Source: G965213525 sp965213525 (GTDB taxonomy: Bacteria > Actinomycetota > Acidimicrobiia > Acidimicrobiales > Poriferisodalaceae). From it: 64,000 nt of DNA. The notes under the pieces are model-generated. The model did no database searches. It was not told the origin of the DNA and saw nothing but the letters and a program-made list of their open reading frames with translations. The stretch covers positions 1,674,001-1,738,000 of the forward strand of contig OZ243889.1 of the NCBI GenBank assembly GCA_965213525.1, given 5' to 3'. Positions 26,428-35,346 of the stretch are shown here, piece by piece (the first letter of the stretch is position 1; every line of letters starts with the position of its first letter). The translations under genes and the position numbers were made by a program.

Positions 26428-27576
26428 GTGCGCGTCCTCGTCGTCACCACCGTCCACCACCCCGCCGATGCCCGCATCGCCGCCCGCCAGCTGCCCGCGC
26501 TGGTCGGCGCCGGGCACGCCGTCACCTTCGTGGCGCCGTTCACCGCCACCGGGGCTGGGCCACCGCCCGGCGTCACCGGCGTCGACGTGCCTCGCAGCGT
26601 CGGCCGACGCCGGCTCGCTGCGGTGCGCGCCGCAGGGACCGAGGTGTGCCGCCGCAGCCAGGACCACGACGTCGTGGTGCTCCACGACCCCGAGCTGGTG
26701 GCGGTGGCGGCGGCCTCGGCGGCGCCGGTGGTGTGGGACGTCCACGACGACCTGCCCGCCCAGGTCGTCGACAAGGACTGGCTGCCGAGGTGGGCGCACC
26801 GGCCGCTGGCGCTGACGGCCCGGGCGGGCACGTTGGCCGCCGAGGTCATCTGCGCCGAGCTGCTGCTGGCCGAACCCGCCTACCGAACCCGGTTCCGCCA
26901 TCCCCACCCGGTGGTGCCCAACCTCACCGACGTGCCCGTCGAGGTCGCGGCGCCGGGTGCGCAGCGGGTGGTCTACGTCGGGCGCATCAACGCCGCCCGC
27001 GGGCTCGATGCGCTGCTGGCCCTCGCCGAACGCCTCGACGACGAGGTGACCGTCGAGGTGATCGGCGGGACCAGCACCGCCGTCGACGATCGCCGCCTCC
27101 GGGCCGCCGACGCCTCCGGGCTGGTGCGCTGGCACGGTGAGCTGCCCAACGCCGAGGCCCTCGGCATCGTGGACGGTGCGCTGGCCGGGGTGTCGCTGTT
27201 GCGTGACCGACCCAACTACCGCCACTCGACTCCGACCAAGGTGGTGGAGTACCTCGCCCGGGGCGTGCCGGTGGTGTCGACGCCGCTCCCCGAGGCGGTC
27301 CGCCTGGTGGAGGCGTCCGGTGGCGGCGAGATCGTCGACTTCGACGACGCCGCAGGTGCGGCCGCGGTCATCGAGCGGTGGCGCGCCGACCCGCACCGCC
27401 GACTGGCGACCGGCACCAGGGGACACCGGTACGCCGCCGAGCACCTCGACTGGGCCCGAGCCGCCCCGGAGTTCGTCGCCGCCCTGGAACGGGTCGCTGC
27501 CACACCCGGCCGTCACAAGTGGCGGTGTTCGGTGCGCCACACTACGTGGTCGTGGGGGTTCGGGCCGCTGCGCTGA
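26428..27576 (+). CDS. Family 4 glycosyltransferase
   Basis: A 382-aa GT-B protein. The N-terminal domain has VLVVTTVHHPADARIAARQLPALVGAGHAVTFVAP and VVLHDPELVAVAAA. The C-terminal nucleotide-sugar domain has VVYVGRINAARGLDALLALAERL and ends the active site with STPTKVVEYLARGVPVVSTPLPEAVRLVE, which includes the E-x7-E-like acidic residues of GT4. The gene lies directly behind the nucleotide-sugar dehydrogenase. The GTG at 26428 opens at the conserved first strand. Its 3' end overlaps the next gene. Confidence 0.88.
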   Translation: MRVLVVTTVHHPADARIAARQLPALVGAGHAVTFVAPFTATGAGPPPGVTGVDVPRSVGRRRLAAVRAAGTEVCRRSQDHDVVVLHDPELVAVAAASAAPVVWDVHDDLPAQVVDKDWLPRWAHRPLALTARAGTLAAEVICAELLLAEPAYRTRFRHPHPVVPNLTDVPVEVAAPGAQRVVYVGRINAARGLDALLALAERLDDEVTVEVIGGTSTAVDDRRLRAADASGLVRWHGELPNAEALGIVDGALAGVSLLRDRPNYRHSTPTKVVEYLARGVPVVSTPLPEAVRLVEASGGGEIVDFDDAAGAAAVIERWRADPHRRLATGTRGHRYAAEHLDWARAAPEFVAALERVAATPGRHKWRCSVRHTTWSWGFGPLR

Positions 27577-28766
27577 GCCGGGACGGCTTCTGTCGGCTCG
27601 TCATCGCCCAGGCCGTGTCAGAGGTGGGCGACTGGGCCTCTCGGGTGGCGGTCTCGCTGCTCGTGCTGGAGCAGACCGGGTCGGCGGCCCTGGCCGCAGC
27701 GGCCATCGCGCTGTCGCTCGCCCCATGGGTGGGCCTCGGGCAGTGGCTGGCGTCCCTGGCCGATGGCTTCGATCGTCGACGGATCCTCATCGCCGCCGAC
27801 ACCTCCCGGGCGGTGGTGTTCGGCCTCATCGCCGTCGTCGAGCTGCCGGCCGCTGCGGTGCTGGCCCTGGTCTTCGTCGCCGGATGCGCCGATCCGCCGT
27901 TCGAGGCGACCCGCTCGGCGCTGATCCCTGAGCTCGTACCCGACGAGGAGTACACCGCCGCGCTCGGGATCTCGACGTTCGTGAACCAAGGCGGGCTGCT
28001 CGTGGGCTACGCCTCGGGCGGCGCCCTCGCCGGATCGGTCGACCCCCGGGCGGCGCTGGCGGTCAACTCGCTCACCTTCGTCCTCAGCGCCCTGGTGCTA
28101 CGGGGTCTGCCCGCCGACGGGCACGACGGCCACGGCGTGCGCCCGCCGGCCCGTGCCGATCTCGCCGGCGCCCTCGGGGTGGTGACCGGGGACCGGTGGG
28201 TCGGCGGGGCGCTCGTGCTGTACGCCGCGGCGGCGTTCGCGGCGATGGTCGCCGAGGGCGTGGTCGTGGTCGTCGCCCTCGACGCCGAGGTGCCCGACGG
28301 GGCCGTCGGCCTGCTGGCCGCAGCGGTGCCCCTCGGGACCATCCTCGGAACCGCCGCCACCTCAGCGGCCTCGGGTGGCGCCCGGCGACTGCTGATGGCG
28401 GCGGCGATGGCCGTCGTGGCAGGCGGGGCGGGGGCGGCCGTGCTGTTCGCGACCAGCGGGTCGTGGTGGTTGCTCGTCGGTGGCTACGCCGCGATCGGCC
28501 TGGTGTTCGCCGCCTCGCCGCCGGCGAACGCCGTGGCCGGCCGTCGGGTGCCTCCCGAGCGGCGGGCCGCGGTGTTCGGGGTCCTCCAGGGCGTGGTGCT
28601 CGGGGCCCACGCCGCCGGGGCGGCCGTCGGTGGCCTCCTCGCCGAAGCGACCACGCCCCGCACGGCGGTGCTCTGCGCTGGAACCGGTTGCGTCGTCATC
28701 GGCGTCGTCGCCGCCACCGTGCTCACCCGGACCGTCGCACCCCTCCCACCAGCGTTCGAGCCCTGA
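27552..28766 (+). CDS. MFS transporter (MFS_3/EntS-like)
   Basis: About 404 residues and 12 hydrophobic segments. The opening LSRDGFCRLVIAQAVSEVGDWASRVAVSLLVLEQTG and LADGFDRRRILIAADTSRAVVFGLIA are typical of MFS_3 exporters such as EntS. The first conserved residues lie about 8 codons after the GTG at 27552; in-frame GTGs at 27519 and 27546 are alternatives. The gene overlaps the glycosyltransferase upstream by 25 nt, and its end overlaps the convergent glycosyltransferase by 44 nt. The substrate is unknown; a link to the glycan is not shown. Confidence 0.82.
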   Translation: MGVRAAALSRDGFCRLVIAQAVSEVGDWASRVAVSLLVLEQTGSAALAAAAIALSLAPWVGLGQWLASLADGFDRRRILIAADTSRAVVFGLIAVVELPAAAVLALVFVAGCADPPFEATRSALIPELVPDEEYTAALGISTFVNQGGLLVGYASGGALAGSVDPRAALAVNSLTFVLSALVLRGLPADGHDGHGVRPPARADLAGALGVVTGDRWVGGALVLYAAAAFAAMVAEGVVVVVALDAEVPDGAVGLLAAAVPLGTILGTAATSAASGGARRLLMAAAMAVVAGGAGAAVLFATSGSWWLLVGGYAAIGLVFAASPPANAVAGRRVPPERRAAVFGVLQGVVLGAHAAGAAVGGLLAEATTPRTAVLCAGTGCVVIGVVAATVLTRTVAPLPPAFEP

Positions 28767-29907
28767 GCGCGCCGGGGGTGGCTCGGGTCGAGCGTCCGGC
28801 CGGCTCAGATGCCCGGCGCTGGGAGCGCCAGCGCTGGGAGGGCCGGCGCCGGGTGGGCCGGCGCCGGATGGGCCAGCGCCGGATGCGCCGCCGCCGAGTG
28901 GGCCGCCGCACGAGGCCCGCCAGCAGTCCCGCCCCCCAGGCGTGGTGCATGACGGCGAACGCCGACGCCACCCGGGCGGCTCGTACTGGCCGGGCGTCGA
29001 GGCGCACCGCCACCGCCGTCGTCACCAGCGCGTAGCCGGCCGGGCCGGCGAGGGCCCAGCGTCGACGACGGTCGGCCCCGAGCGCCGATGTGCCCACCAC
29101 CACCACCGTCGTGACCGGCGCCACGAGCTGGCGCCAGCGCAGCGATCGGGGATGGAGGCGCAGCACCTCGGCCTTCCACCGGCCGTAGTCGAAGTACTGG
29201 CGCGCCAGGGCACCCGGTGATGATCGGGGCCGGTAGGCGACGACGAGGCCGGGATCGAACCAGACCACGTGCCCGGCAGCCCGCAGGCGCCAGTTCAACT
29301 CGTAGTCCTGGTTGCGCAGCAGCGCCTCGTCGAAGCCGCCGACCTCGTCGAGCGCCGCACGGCAGAAGACGCCGAGGTACACGGTGTCGACCGGACCCTC
29401 GTCGCCACCGCTGCGGTAGGTGGCTCCACCGGCGCCGTAGCGGCTGGCCATGGCGGCAGCGACGGCCTCGCCGAACGGGCCGTCACCGACGGGGCGCTGG
29501 ACGCCGCCGACGTTGGCCGCACGGGTGCGAGACAGGGTGTTGAGCGCCCGCTCGAGGTACCCGGGCGGCAGCTCGGCGTGGGCGTCGACACGGGCGATCA
29601 CCGGTGCGCCCGTGGCGGCGATGGCGGCGTTCAGCCCGGCCGGGGTCGTCCCCGACGGGTTCGCCACCACCCGTACCCGCTGATCACCGGCGGCGGCCTC
29701 GGCGGCGACCTCTGCGGTGCGGTCCGACGAGGGGGCCACGGCGACTGCGACCTCGATCCCGCCCGGCACGGACTGGTCCAGCACGCCACGCAGGCAGCGG
29801 CCAAGGGTGGCCGCCCCTTCCCTCACCGCCACCACGACCGCCACGACCGGCTCGGCCACGGCGTCGAGCTGCGCGGGGGTCCTCTGAGCCTCGGTCAGCT
29901 CAGACAC
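28723..29907 (-). CDS. Family 2 glycosyltransferase with basic repeat tail
   Basis: A 394-aa protein. The GT-A domain (~20-240) has VVAVVVAVREGAATLGRCLRGVL, NPSGTTPAGLNAAIAATGAPVIARVDAHAELPPGYL (DAH as the DxD-like site), and GGFDEALLRNQDYELNWRLR. It resembles ExoA/succinoglycan-type transferases. Two or three hydrophobic segments follow (~255-330). The last ~65 residues are arginine-rich 5-residue repeats encoded by 15-bp DNA repeats. The GTG start overlaps the stop of the upstream glycosylphosphotransferase by 8 nt. Confidence 0.87.
   Translation of the reverse strand: MSELTEAQRTPAQLDAVAEPVVAVVVAVREGAATLGRCLRGVLDQSVPGGIEVAVAVAPSSDRTAEVAAEAAAGDQRVRVVANPSGTTPAGLNAAIAATGAPVIARVDAHAELPPGYLERALNTLSRTRAANVGGVQRPVGDGPFGEAVAAAMASRYGAGGATYRSGGDEGPVDTVYLGVFCRAALDEVGGFDEALLRNQDYELNWRLRAAGHVVWFDPGLVVAYRPRSSPGALARQYFDYGRWKAEVLRLHPRSLRWRQLVAPVTTVVVVGTSALGADRRRRWALAGPAGYALVTTAVAVRLDARPVRAARVASAFAVMHHAWGAGLLAGLVRRPTRRRRIRRWPIRRRPTRRRPSQRWRSQRRASEPAGRSTRATPGALRARTLVGGVRRSG
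28816..28905. repeat. 15-bp tandem repeat, six units, in a glycosyltransferase tail
   Basis: Units of the type GCGCCGGATGGGCCG follow each other exactly every 15 bp from 28816. They encode repeating pentapeptides such as RRPTR and RRPSQ on the minus strand, giving a highly basic tail. Confidence 0.85.
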
Positions 29908-31360
29908 GCCGGGTCGCCACGACGACCACGGTCCGCACGAGGATCTGCAGATCGAGCACCGGTGACCAGTTGACGAGGTACTGCAGGTCGTGACCGAGCT
30001 TGTACCCGGGGTCGGTGTCGTAGCGGCCCTGCACCTGGGCCAGCCCGGTGATGCCGGGCGCCAGCTCGTGGCGTCGCTCGTAGCCGGGGATGAGCCGGGA
30101 GAAGCTCTCGGTCATCTCCGGCCGCTCCGGTCGAGGGCCCACCAACGCCATCTCGCCGGTCAGCACGTGCCAGAGCTGGGGCAGCTCGTCGAGGCGGGTG
30201 CCGCGCAGCCACCCGAGGCCCCGCACCACCCGAGCATCCCGGGCGGTGGCGAGCATGGGGCCGCTCATCGTCTCGGCGTCACGCACCATCGTGCGGAACT
30301 TGACCATGTCGAACACGACGCCGTCGCGACCGACCCGGGGCTGGCGGTAGCGCACCGGCGGGCCGGCGGCGAGGCGCACGTAGGCCGCGGTCAGCACGAG
30401 GACTGGCACCCACACCGGGGTGGTGGCGGCGACCAAGCCGAGCTCGAGGATGCGCTTGAGGCGCAGCTCGTGGGCGGCCAGGGCGTGGGTGCGCAGCTTC
30501 ACGAAGGGCATGCCGGCGACCTCGCGCACCGCCTGCAGGCCGAGCAGCGTCTCCTTGGCCGACACGCGCTGGAGGGCGCCCACCCCCCGACGCTCGAGGG
30601 AGGTGAGCGGCTCGGGGAACACGGCGTCGAACGACGAGGTGTCCAACAGCAGCACCTCGTTCGCTCGGGTCGCCTCGACCGTGGCCAGCAACCGGGCCGG
30701 GCCCGGGAGCGTGGCGACCACGGCGGCGTCGCGGTCGCTCGTGGCCAGGTGCGAACGAGCCATCTCCACGTCGTCGGGCGTGCCCACGAGCACCACCCGG
30801 GGCGGGCCGTCACGACGGCGGGCCAGCGCTCGGCTGAGGCGGCGGTTGGCGGCGAGGGCGATCGCTGCGGTCACCGCAAACACCGCCAGGCTGAAGCGGG
30901 GCATGAGGTAGCGCTCCAACAGCACCGCCGCGAGCCCGTCCACGGCGACCGCCGCCCCCGTGGCCACGACCACCCTCGGCAACCACGGCCGGCGCCCGAG
31001 ACGGGGCTCGCGCTCGTAGAGGCCGGCGAAGTACCCGACCACGAGGTGGATCGCCACCGCGATGGAGAACCCCACCCAATAGTGGCTACGGGGGTAGGTG
31101 GGCCACTCCCAGCCGTGGCGGACCAGGCTGATGGCGATCAGCAGGGCGCCCAGCACGACGGCGTCGAGGACGAACAGGAAGCGGAACCCGCGACCCCAGA
31201 GGAAGGCGAGGGGCCGCCCGAGCCGGTGCACCACCCACTCGGTGCCCGGGATCAGCTCTCGGCGGGCGGTCGCGGCGTCGCCGACCGTCGCGCCGACGGT
31301 GCGCGAGGCTGGCTCAGCCGGATGGACCGGCCGGCGTTCGGTGCTGCGGCGAGTGCCCAT
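29900..31360 (-). CDS. Polyprenyl glycosylphosphotransferase (WbaP/WcaJ-like)
   Basis: A 486-aa membrane enzyme that starts glycan assembly by moving a sugar-1-phosphate to undecaprenyl phosphate. The N-terminal half has four or five hydrophobic segments and a CoA-binding-like central domain (VVLVGTPDDVEMARSHL). The C-terminal catalytic domain shows FDMVKFRTM, GTRLDELPQLWHVLTGEMALVGPRPERPE and PGITGLAQVQGRYD, the defining motifs. It is the only initiating transferase in the polysaccharide region, and it is translationally linked to the downstream glycosyltransferase (8-nt overlap). Confidence 0.93.
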   Translation of the reverse strand: MGTRRSTERRPVHPAEPASRTVGATVGDAATARRELIPGTEWVVHRLGRPLAFLWGRGFRFLFVLDAVVLGALLIAISLVRHGWEWPTYPRSHYWVGFSIAVAIHLVVGYFAGLYEREPRLGRRPWLPRVVVATGAAVAVDGLAAVLLERYLMPRFSLAVFAVTAAIALAANRRLSRALARRRDGPPRVVLVGTPDDVEMARSHLATSDRDAAVVATLPGPARLLATVEATRANEVLLLDTSSFDAVFPEPLTSLERRGVGALQRVSAKETLLGLQAVREVAGMPFVKLRTHALAAHELRLKRILELGLVAATTPVWVPVLVLTAAYVRLAAGPPVRYRQPRVGRDGVVFDMVKFRTMVRDAETMSGPMLATARDARVVRGLGWLRGTRLDELPQLWHVLTGEMALVGPRPERPEMTESFSRLIPGYERRHELAPGITGLAQVQGRYDTDPGYKLGHDLQYLVNWSPVLDLQILVRTVVVVATRRV

Positions 31361-31371
31361 GACCGCTGGTG

Positions 31372-31377
31372 AGCGTA
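31372..31377 (-). promoter_or_regulatory. Candidate -10 element for the glycosylphosphotransferase
   Basis: TACGCT lies 11 nt before the ATG at 31360 and would give a leader of only a few bases. Confidence 0.3.
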
Positions 31378-31498
31378 GTGGCGGCGGTCACCGCGCACGG
31401 GGCCGCAGGCCGACGCGCAGGTCTCGTACCGTCACCGGCGAACCCCTTCGGTAGGTTCGTCGCCGCACCTCCCCCAGCGCCGATGAGCGAGCCCTACG

Positions 31499-31648
31499 AT
31501 GCCGACCCATGCGAGGGAGAACGCATCCTGCACGAGACGTCGGCCCTCCACCTCGGCGAACAGGCGGCGGCGGTTCCTGCTCGGGACGTTCCTCGGCGTC
31601 GACGTCGGCCTCGTGACGGCCGTCGCCGGCCTCGTCAGCATGATCTGA
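31499..31648 (+). CDS. Possible small membrane peptide (49 aa)
   Basis: Within the 425-bp gap between two divergent membrane-protein genes, one frame from ATG 31499 encodes a basic N-terminus (CTRRRPSTSANRRRR) followed by one hydrophobic segment, FLLGTFLGVDVGLVTAVAGL, and a stop. The positive-inside layout looks like a real single-pass peptide. Against it: there is no good ribosome-binding site, and a TACGAT element at 31495-31500 overlaps the proposed start. The rest of the gap shows nothing I can name. Confidence 0.25.
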   Translation: MPTHARENASCTRRRPSTSANRRRRFLLGTFLGVDVGLVTAVAGLVSMI

Positions 31649-31784
31649 CCGCTCGCGACGGCGATGACACGCAGATCCCCGGAACGCACCGCAGCGGGAC
31701 CTCGATGACCATCCGGCTGACCGTGCTGGTCGACTCGGCCGCAGGGGGTTCGGGCGGGTCGAAGCGCATGCGCTCGTCGACCCG

Positions 31785-33947
31785 GTGACCGACCTCGACG
31801 ACTGCACCCCCACCCGGACGGGTGCGCCACCGGTCATCGACCGCGTGCTGTCAGCGGCCCGCATCGTCCTCGACGCCGCCGTGGTCACCGGCGCGGTCGG
31901 CACCGTCGTCGTGCACCTGTCGCTGGTGGCGGGGTGGCGGCGTGACCCCACGGCGGCGATCTGGGCGGCGGTCGCGGTCATCGCCCTCGTCGCCCTGGCC
32001 GCCTGGCGGGCCCGGCGCCTAGAGCGGTGGCCGCCCGCGCCGGACGGCGGGTCAGACCTCGGGCCCGATGCCGACGCCCCGGCCGCCGGCCTCCGCGTCC
32101 GGGCCCCCGCCGTCACCAGGACGACCGCATCGACCTCTGGCACCGGGGGGTCGCCTCACCCCGTCACGGTCGGCCTCCTCGGCGCGGCGCTCGTCACCGC
32201 CGGGGCGACCGCGCTGTGGCGGCCGACGGGTCCAGCGTTCGTCACGGTGTGGGCGTCCATCTCGGCCATCACGGCGGGGGCGGTGTGGTCGGTCGCCTCC
32301 GGGCGGTGGCGGCCCCCCGGGGCGGTACGAGACGCCGGTGGCTGGCTGGTCCTGGCCGCTGCGACCCTGGCCGCCGCCGGGTCGCTCGTCATCGTCCGCG
32401 CCGACGTCGACGACGTCGAGCTGGTCAACCGGTCGCTGCACGTCGAGCAGGACGCCGGGCCCCTCCCCACCCGTGACACCGTCCTCGCCGACGAGGTGTA
32501 CCTCGCCGATCGTCCCGAGACCCCGGCCACCGCCATCGAGCCGCTCGTCGGCATGGTGGCCGCCCTCGTGCCGGTCTCGGCGACCACGGTGGCCCACCTG
32601 TGGCTCGGTCCGGCGGTGTCGCTGCTCGGCGTGGTGGCGCTGCACCGGCTGCTGGTGACAGCCCGGGCGCCGGCCCCGGCGTTGGCGGTCGCCGCCGCTG
32701 CGGTCTGGTCGTCGCTGGACGGCGAGGTGCTGCGCAGCCTCGGCAACACCGGCATCACCCGGGCCTGGCAGGGCAAGACGGTGTTGCTCGTCGTGATCGT
32801 GCCGGTGCTCTGGCACCACGTGATGCGGTGGTGCCGAGACGGTTCGGTGCCCGCGCTCGCGCTGGCCGCCAGCGCGGGCATCGCCGCGGTGGGCGTGTCG
32901 CGCACGGGGGTCTTCGTGCCGCTGGTCCTCGTGGCGGCTGTCGCCGTGGCGGCGACGTTCACCGGAGCGGCTCGCCGGGTGCCGTGGCTCGCCCTGCCGG
33001 CGGCCTACCCCCTCGGAGCCGGGATCGTCGGACTGGTGGCCGAGCGGGGTGACCCGACTCCCGTGCTGGCCGCAGCGACGGGCACGGTCAGGTCGATCGT
33101 GGCGCTTCCCGACACCGACGCTGCGACCGCCTGGTACTCCGTGCTCGGACGGGGCGTCGGCTTCGCCCTCGGGATGTTCGCCGTGCTCACCGCCTGGGCC
33201 TGGGTCGGCGATCGTCTCGCGGCGATCGCCCTGGCCACCGTCACCGGCCTCGTCGCCGCCCTCACCTCCGCGCCGACGGCGCTCGGCCGACTGGACGAGC
33301 TCACCGCAGCCGACGCCGTGCTGTGGCGCCTCCCCTGGGCGATCCCGGCGACGGCGGCGATCGGCTCGACGCTGGTCGTCGGGCCGATCGTCGCCGCCCG
33401 CCTCGCCGGGCTGTCGTCACCGGGCGCGCGACGGGCCGTGGGCGCCATGGCGGTCGCCGGGCTCGTCGGGGCCTTCGCCGTCGACGGGGTGTGGATCGGA
33501 TCGGCGGAGAACCGGGGGGCCCAGATCGTGGTCCCCGTGGCCTGGAAGGTGCCACCCGACGCCCTCGAGGCCGCCGAGCGCCTGGTCGAACTCGCCCCTC
33601 CCGGAGGCCTCGTGGCCGCCCCGCCCGAGGTCTCCTCGACGCTGGCCACCATCACCCTCGACGTGCGCTCGGTCGCTCCCCGAGACGACGCCCTGAAGGG
33701 GCCCATCGTGGTGCCCTCGTTGCTGGCCGACGAGCGGCGGTCGTTGTCGGCATCGCTCGAGCACGGCTCGCCAGACGCCATCGCCGACGGGTTCGCCGCC
33801 GACGCCCTGGCGGGTCTGGCGATCGACGTCGCCTGCGCCCGCCCCCGACTGCCGGCTGGCGATGGGGTCCTGCGGGCCCTACGGGCCGCATCGTTCATCG
33901 AGGTCGGCCGGGACGAGCACTGCACCTACTGGCGCCGGAAGGGGTGA
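31785..33947 (+). CDS. Large polytopic membrane protein, function unknown
   Basis: A 720-aa protein with about 14 hydrophobic segments, a disordered Pro/Gly/Thr loop after segment 2 (~80-125), and a soluble C-terminal domain of ~130 residues (VAWKVPPDALEAAERLVELAPPGG...). The loop VNRSLHVEQDAGPLPTRDTVLADEVYLADRP looks extracytoplasmic. The topology, with many membrane segments plus a C-terminal soluble domain, recalls GT-C transferases and polysaccharide polymerases, but no catalytic motif can be identified. Its place at the end of the glycan region makes a role in glycan synthesis possible. The GTG start has a weak purine-rich stretch upstream. Confidence 0.7.
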   Translation: MTDLDDCTPTRTGAPPVIDRVLSAARIVLDAAVVTGAVGTVVVHLSLVAGWRRDPTAAIWAAVAVIALVALAAWRARRLERWPPAPDGGSDLGPDADAPAAGLRVRAPAVTRTTASTSGTGGSPHPVTVGLLGAALVTAGATALWRPTGPAFVTVWASISAITAGAVWSVASGRWRPPGAVRDAGGWLVLAAATLAAAGSLVIVRADVDDVELVNRSLHVEQDAGPLPTRDTVLADEVYLADRPETPATAIEPLVGMVAALVPVSATTVAHLWLGPAVSLLGVVALHRLLVTARAPAPALAVAAAAVWSSLDGEVLRSLGNTGITRAWQGKTVLLVVIVPVLWHHVMRWCRDGSVPALALAASAGIAAVGVSRTGVFVPLVLVAAVAVAATFTGAARRVPWLALPAAYPLGAGIVGLVAERGDPTPVLAAATGTVRSIVALPDTDAATAWYSVLGRGVGFALGMFAVLTAWAWVGDRLAAIALATVTGLVAALTSAPTALGRLDELTAADAVLWRLPWAIPATAAIGSTLVVGPIVAARLAGLSSPGARRAVGAMAVAGLVGAFAVDGVWIGSAENRGAQIVVPVAWKVPPDALEAAERLVELAPPGGLVAAPPEVSSTLATITLDVRSVAPRDDALKGPIVVPSLLADERRSLSASLEHGSPDAIADGFAADALAGLAIDVACARPRLPAGDGVLRALRAASFIEVGRDEHCTYWRRKG

Positions 33948-34052
33948 GCCCGATGGGCGGCGGGCGTCCGGTGCGACGAGGAGATCGGTGAGCCCGGGGC
34001 GCCCGCTGCGGTGACCGGAGTCACCGGCTGACCCTGGGAGCGATGTTGTACC

Positions 34053-35321
34053 GTGCAGCCAGTGGCGTTCGGCGACATCGACCCCAACCCGACCCACAGG
34101 TCCGACTCCGAGGCCCACAGCCTCCTCAGCCGGCACTTCATCACCGTCGTGGCGGCAGCGTCGCTGGTGTTCATCGGCTTCGGCGCCACCATCCCCCTGT
34201 TGCCCCGGTTCGTCACCGACGAGCTCGGCGGCGGGGCCGTGGCGATCGGGCTGATCTTCGGGATCATCTCGGTGTCGGCCGTGGCCATCCGGCCCCTGGC
34301 CGGTGGGTGGGGTGATCGGCTCGGACGTCGTTGGCTGATGGTCACCGGCGCCGGCATCACCGCAGTGGCGATCGCCGGGCACGCACTCGCTCCGACGGTG
34401 GCCGCGCTCGTCCCGTTCCGCCTGCTCATGGGCGCCGGGCAGGGGCTCTTCTTCGTCGGGGCGGCCACCCTGGCCAACGACCTCGCCCCCCGCGAGCGGC
34501 GAGGCGAGGCCACCAGCTACTTCTCGATCGCGGTGTACGGGGGCCTGGGCATCGGTCCGGTGCTGTCCGAGCAGGTGCTGCGTCCCATGGGGTTCACCAC
34601 AGCGTGGCTGCTCGCCGCAGCTGCGGTCGGCGCCGGCGGGCTCGTCGCCCTCGGCGTGCCGGCCAGGGTGGGAGTCCCCCAGCGCCTCACCGACCAGCCC
34701 CCCCGCCACGGCCTCGACCGGCTGGTCCACCGAGCCGGGCTCGGCCCCGGCCTGGTGCTGCTGCTCGGGGTGATGCCCTACGCCGCCTTCGCTGCGTTCC
34801 TCCCCGGTCGGGCCGGCCAGCTCGGCCTCGACGACGCCGGCACGTTCTTCGCCGTGTACTCGGCCTGCGTCCTCGTCGTGCGGATCCTGGGGGCCAAGCT
34901 GCCTGACAAGGTCGGGGTGCAGATCGCAGCTCCCCTCGCCCTCGTGCTGATCGCAGCCGGCATGGGCCTGATCGCCGTGCTCGACACCAGCATCGGCGCT
35001 CACATCGGCACCGCCGTCTACGCCTTTGGCATGTCGCTGCTGTACCCCAGCCTGTTCGCCGAGGCCGTCAACCGGGTCGACGACGACGAACGAGCGCGCG
35101 TCGTGGCCACGTTCACGATGTTCTTCGACATCTCCAACGGCATCGGCGGCCTCGTCATGGGCGCCGCTGCGGCCCTCACCAGCGAATCGGGCACGTTCGC
35201 GGTGGGCGCCGTCATGGCCCTGGCCGGTCTGGGGGCGATGCGGATCGTGATCCCACCGAACGGCCGACCCGCCCGAGAGCGCAGGTCACTCGTCGGTGCG
35301 TCGGTGGCCGCCGACACCTGA
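34053..35321 (+). CDS. MFS transporter
   Basis: A 422-aa protein with 12 hydrophobic segments. The first is HFITVVAAASLVFIGFGATIPLLPRFV, followed by the loop 2-3 motif RPLAGGWGDRLGRRWLMV. RLLMGAGQGLFFVGAATLANDLAPRERRGEATSYFS contains the motif C-like helix and the conserved RGEA of this group. The substrate is unknown. The GTG at 34053 is used; a second in-frame GTG at 34062 is possible. It ends 25 nt before the convergent RNase HI gene. Confidence 0.82.
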   Translation: MQPVAFGDIDPNPTHRSDSEAHSLLSRHFITVVAAASLVFIGFGATIPLLPRFVTDELGGGAVAIGLIFGIISVSAVAIRPLAGGWGDRLGRRWLMVTGAGITAVAIAGHALAPTVAALVPFRLLMGAGQGLFFVGAATLANDLAPRERRGEATSYFSIAVYGGLGIGPVLSEQVLRPMGFTTAWLLAAAAVGAGGLVALGVPARVGVPQRLTDQPPRHGLDRLVHRAGLGPGLVLLLGVMPYAAFAAFLPGRAGQLGLDDAGTFFAVYSACVLVVRILGAKLPDKVGVQIAAPLALVLIAAGMGLIAVLDTSIGAHIGTAVYAFGMSLLYPSLFAEAVNRVDDDERARVVATFTMFFDISNGIGGLVMGAAAALTSESGTFAVGAVMALAGLGAMRIVIPPNGRPARERRSLVGASVAADT

Positions 35322-35346
35322 TCGGCGCGCCGCGGCCCGGCCACGG

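Noticed and set aside
24382..27540. 1052-codon minus-strand open frame
   Set aside because: Antisense to the Wzt-like ATPase, the nucleotide-sugar dehydrogenase and the GT4 gene; composition is His/Gly/Arg-rich shadow sequence.
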